NCBI RefSeq assembly: GCF_949628265.1
Contig: NC_088786.1
Coordinates: 35,733,681 to 35,797,680, forward strand
Length of the DNA: 64,000 nucleotides
Origin: Cloeon dipterum
Taxonomy: Eukaryota; Arthropoda; Insecta; Ephemeroptera; Baetidae
Direction: 5' to 3'
Position numbers and translations under genes: made by a program
Part shown: piece by piece, positions 63,778-64,000 of the stretch
How the letters are laid out: each line of letters begins with the position of its first letter
Numbering within the stretch: position 1 is the stretch's first letter
The notes under the pieces: generated by a model
The model's database searches: none
What the model was told of the DNA's origin: nothing
Seen by the model: only the letters and a program-made list of their open reading frames with translations

Positions 63778-64000
63778 GTAACTGCTCAGGTTCCGGAAAA
63801 ATTACATAAATCTATGTGGCAGATTCATTGAGGTTGAGTTTCAAACGGTCGCCACAGCGCACGTACACACATTCAAACACCGGAAAACGCACAGCAACGT
63901 CAGAGGATGTGTCTGTTGAATGGAAACTGTGCTGGAAAATCGTGCTGGAAAACTCTGCATGGATGTTGAATGAAACCCGATTCTCTACATCGTGTATAGT

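Overview
This window is nuclear DNA from an animal, most likely an arthropod and probably an insect. It has short spliced genes with GT-AG introns, arthropod-style TATA promoters, a GC-rich C/EBP gene resembling the insect slbo/C/EBP type, and AT-rich intergenic DNA full of non-LTR and Ty3/gypsy-like remnants, foldback elements, MITE-like repeats and one satellite array. The mitochondrial insertion at 32.8 kb reads correctly with the invertebrate mitochondrial code. I cannot name the species.

Layout. 1-2.9 kb: unassigned DNA with an LTR fragment. 2.96-7.6 kb (+): a seven-exon CRAL-TRIO lipid-transfer gene. 8-10 kb: two tandem copies of a ~1 kb MITE-like repeat. 10.5-15.0 kb (+): a four-exon penta-EF-hand gene, PDCD6/ALG-2. 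16.2-25.2 kb: a head-to-head pair of small C/EBP-like bZIP genes. The plus-strand member appears to have a 7.3 kb intron holding a broken trithorax/MLL-like fragment, a large foldback element with a LINE inserted in it, and a decayed duplicate of its own second exon. 25-39 kb: a repeat island with a 5'-truncated LINE, a gypsy relic, three fragments of another element family, a nuclear copy of mitochondrial nad1, one arm of a second foldback family, and about 30 copies of a ~162 bp satellite. 39.6-42.7 kb: a second head-to-head pair of C/EBP-like bZIP genes with the same architecture as the first. 43.1-48.2 kb (+): JMJD7, with a complete foldback element in its long intron. 50.0-51.0 kb: a MITE copy containing a recently copied piece of C/EBP. 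54.4-55.5 kb (+): the intronless canonical C/EBP gene. 55.5-64 kb: no recognised gene; rich in microsatellites, with one LINE tail and a short direct duplication.

The most notable feature is the local bZIP expansion. One canonical C/EBP and four divergent C/EBP-like genes (plus a broken fifth copy) lie within 40 kb. The divergent four are arranged as two copies of a bidirectional unit: an intronless minus-strand gene, a short shared promoter, and a plus-strand gene with a phase-0 intron after a short first exon. Similar 3' flanks of the minus-strand members and similar intron ends of the plus-strand members support duplication of the whole unit. bZIP proteins dimerise, so these products could partner or antagonise C/EBP; that is inference. 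A second C/EBP-derived object, the fragment at 50.6 kb, shows that the same gene has also been copied by or into a transposable element.
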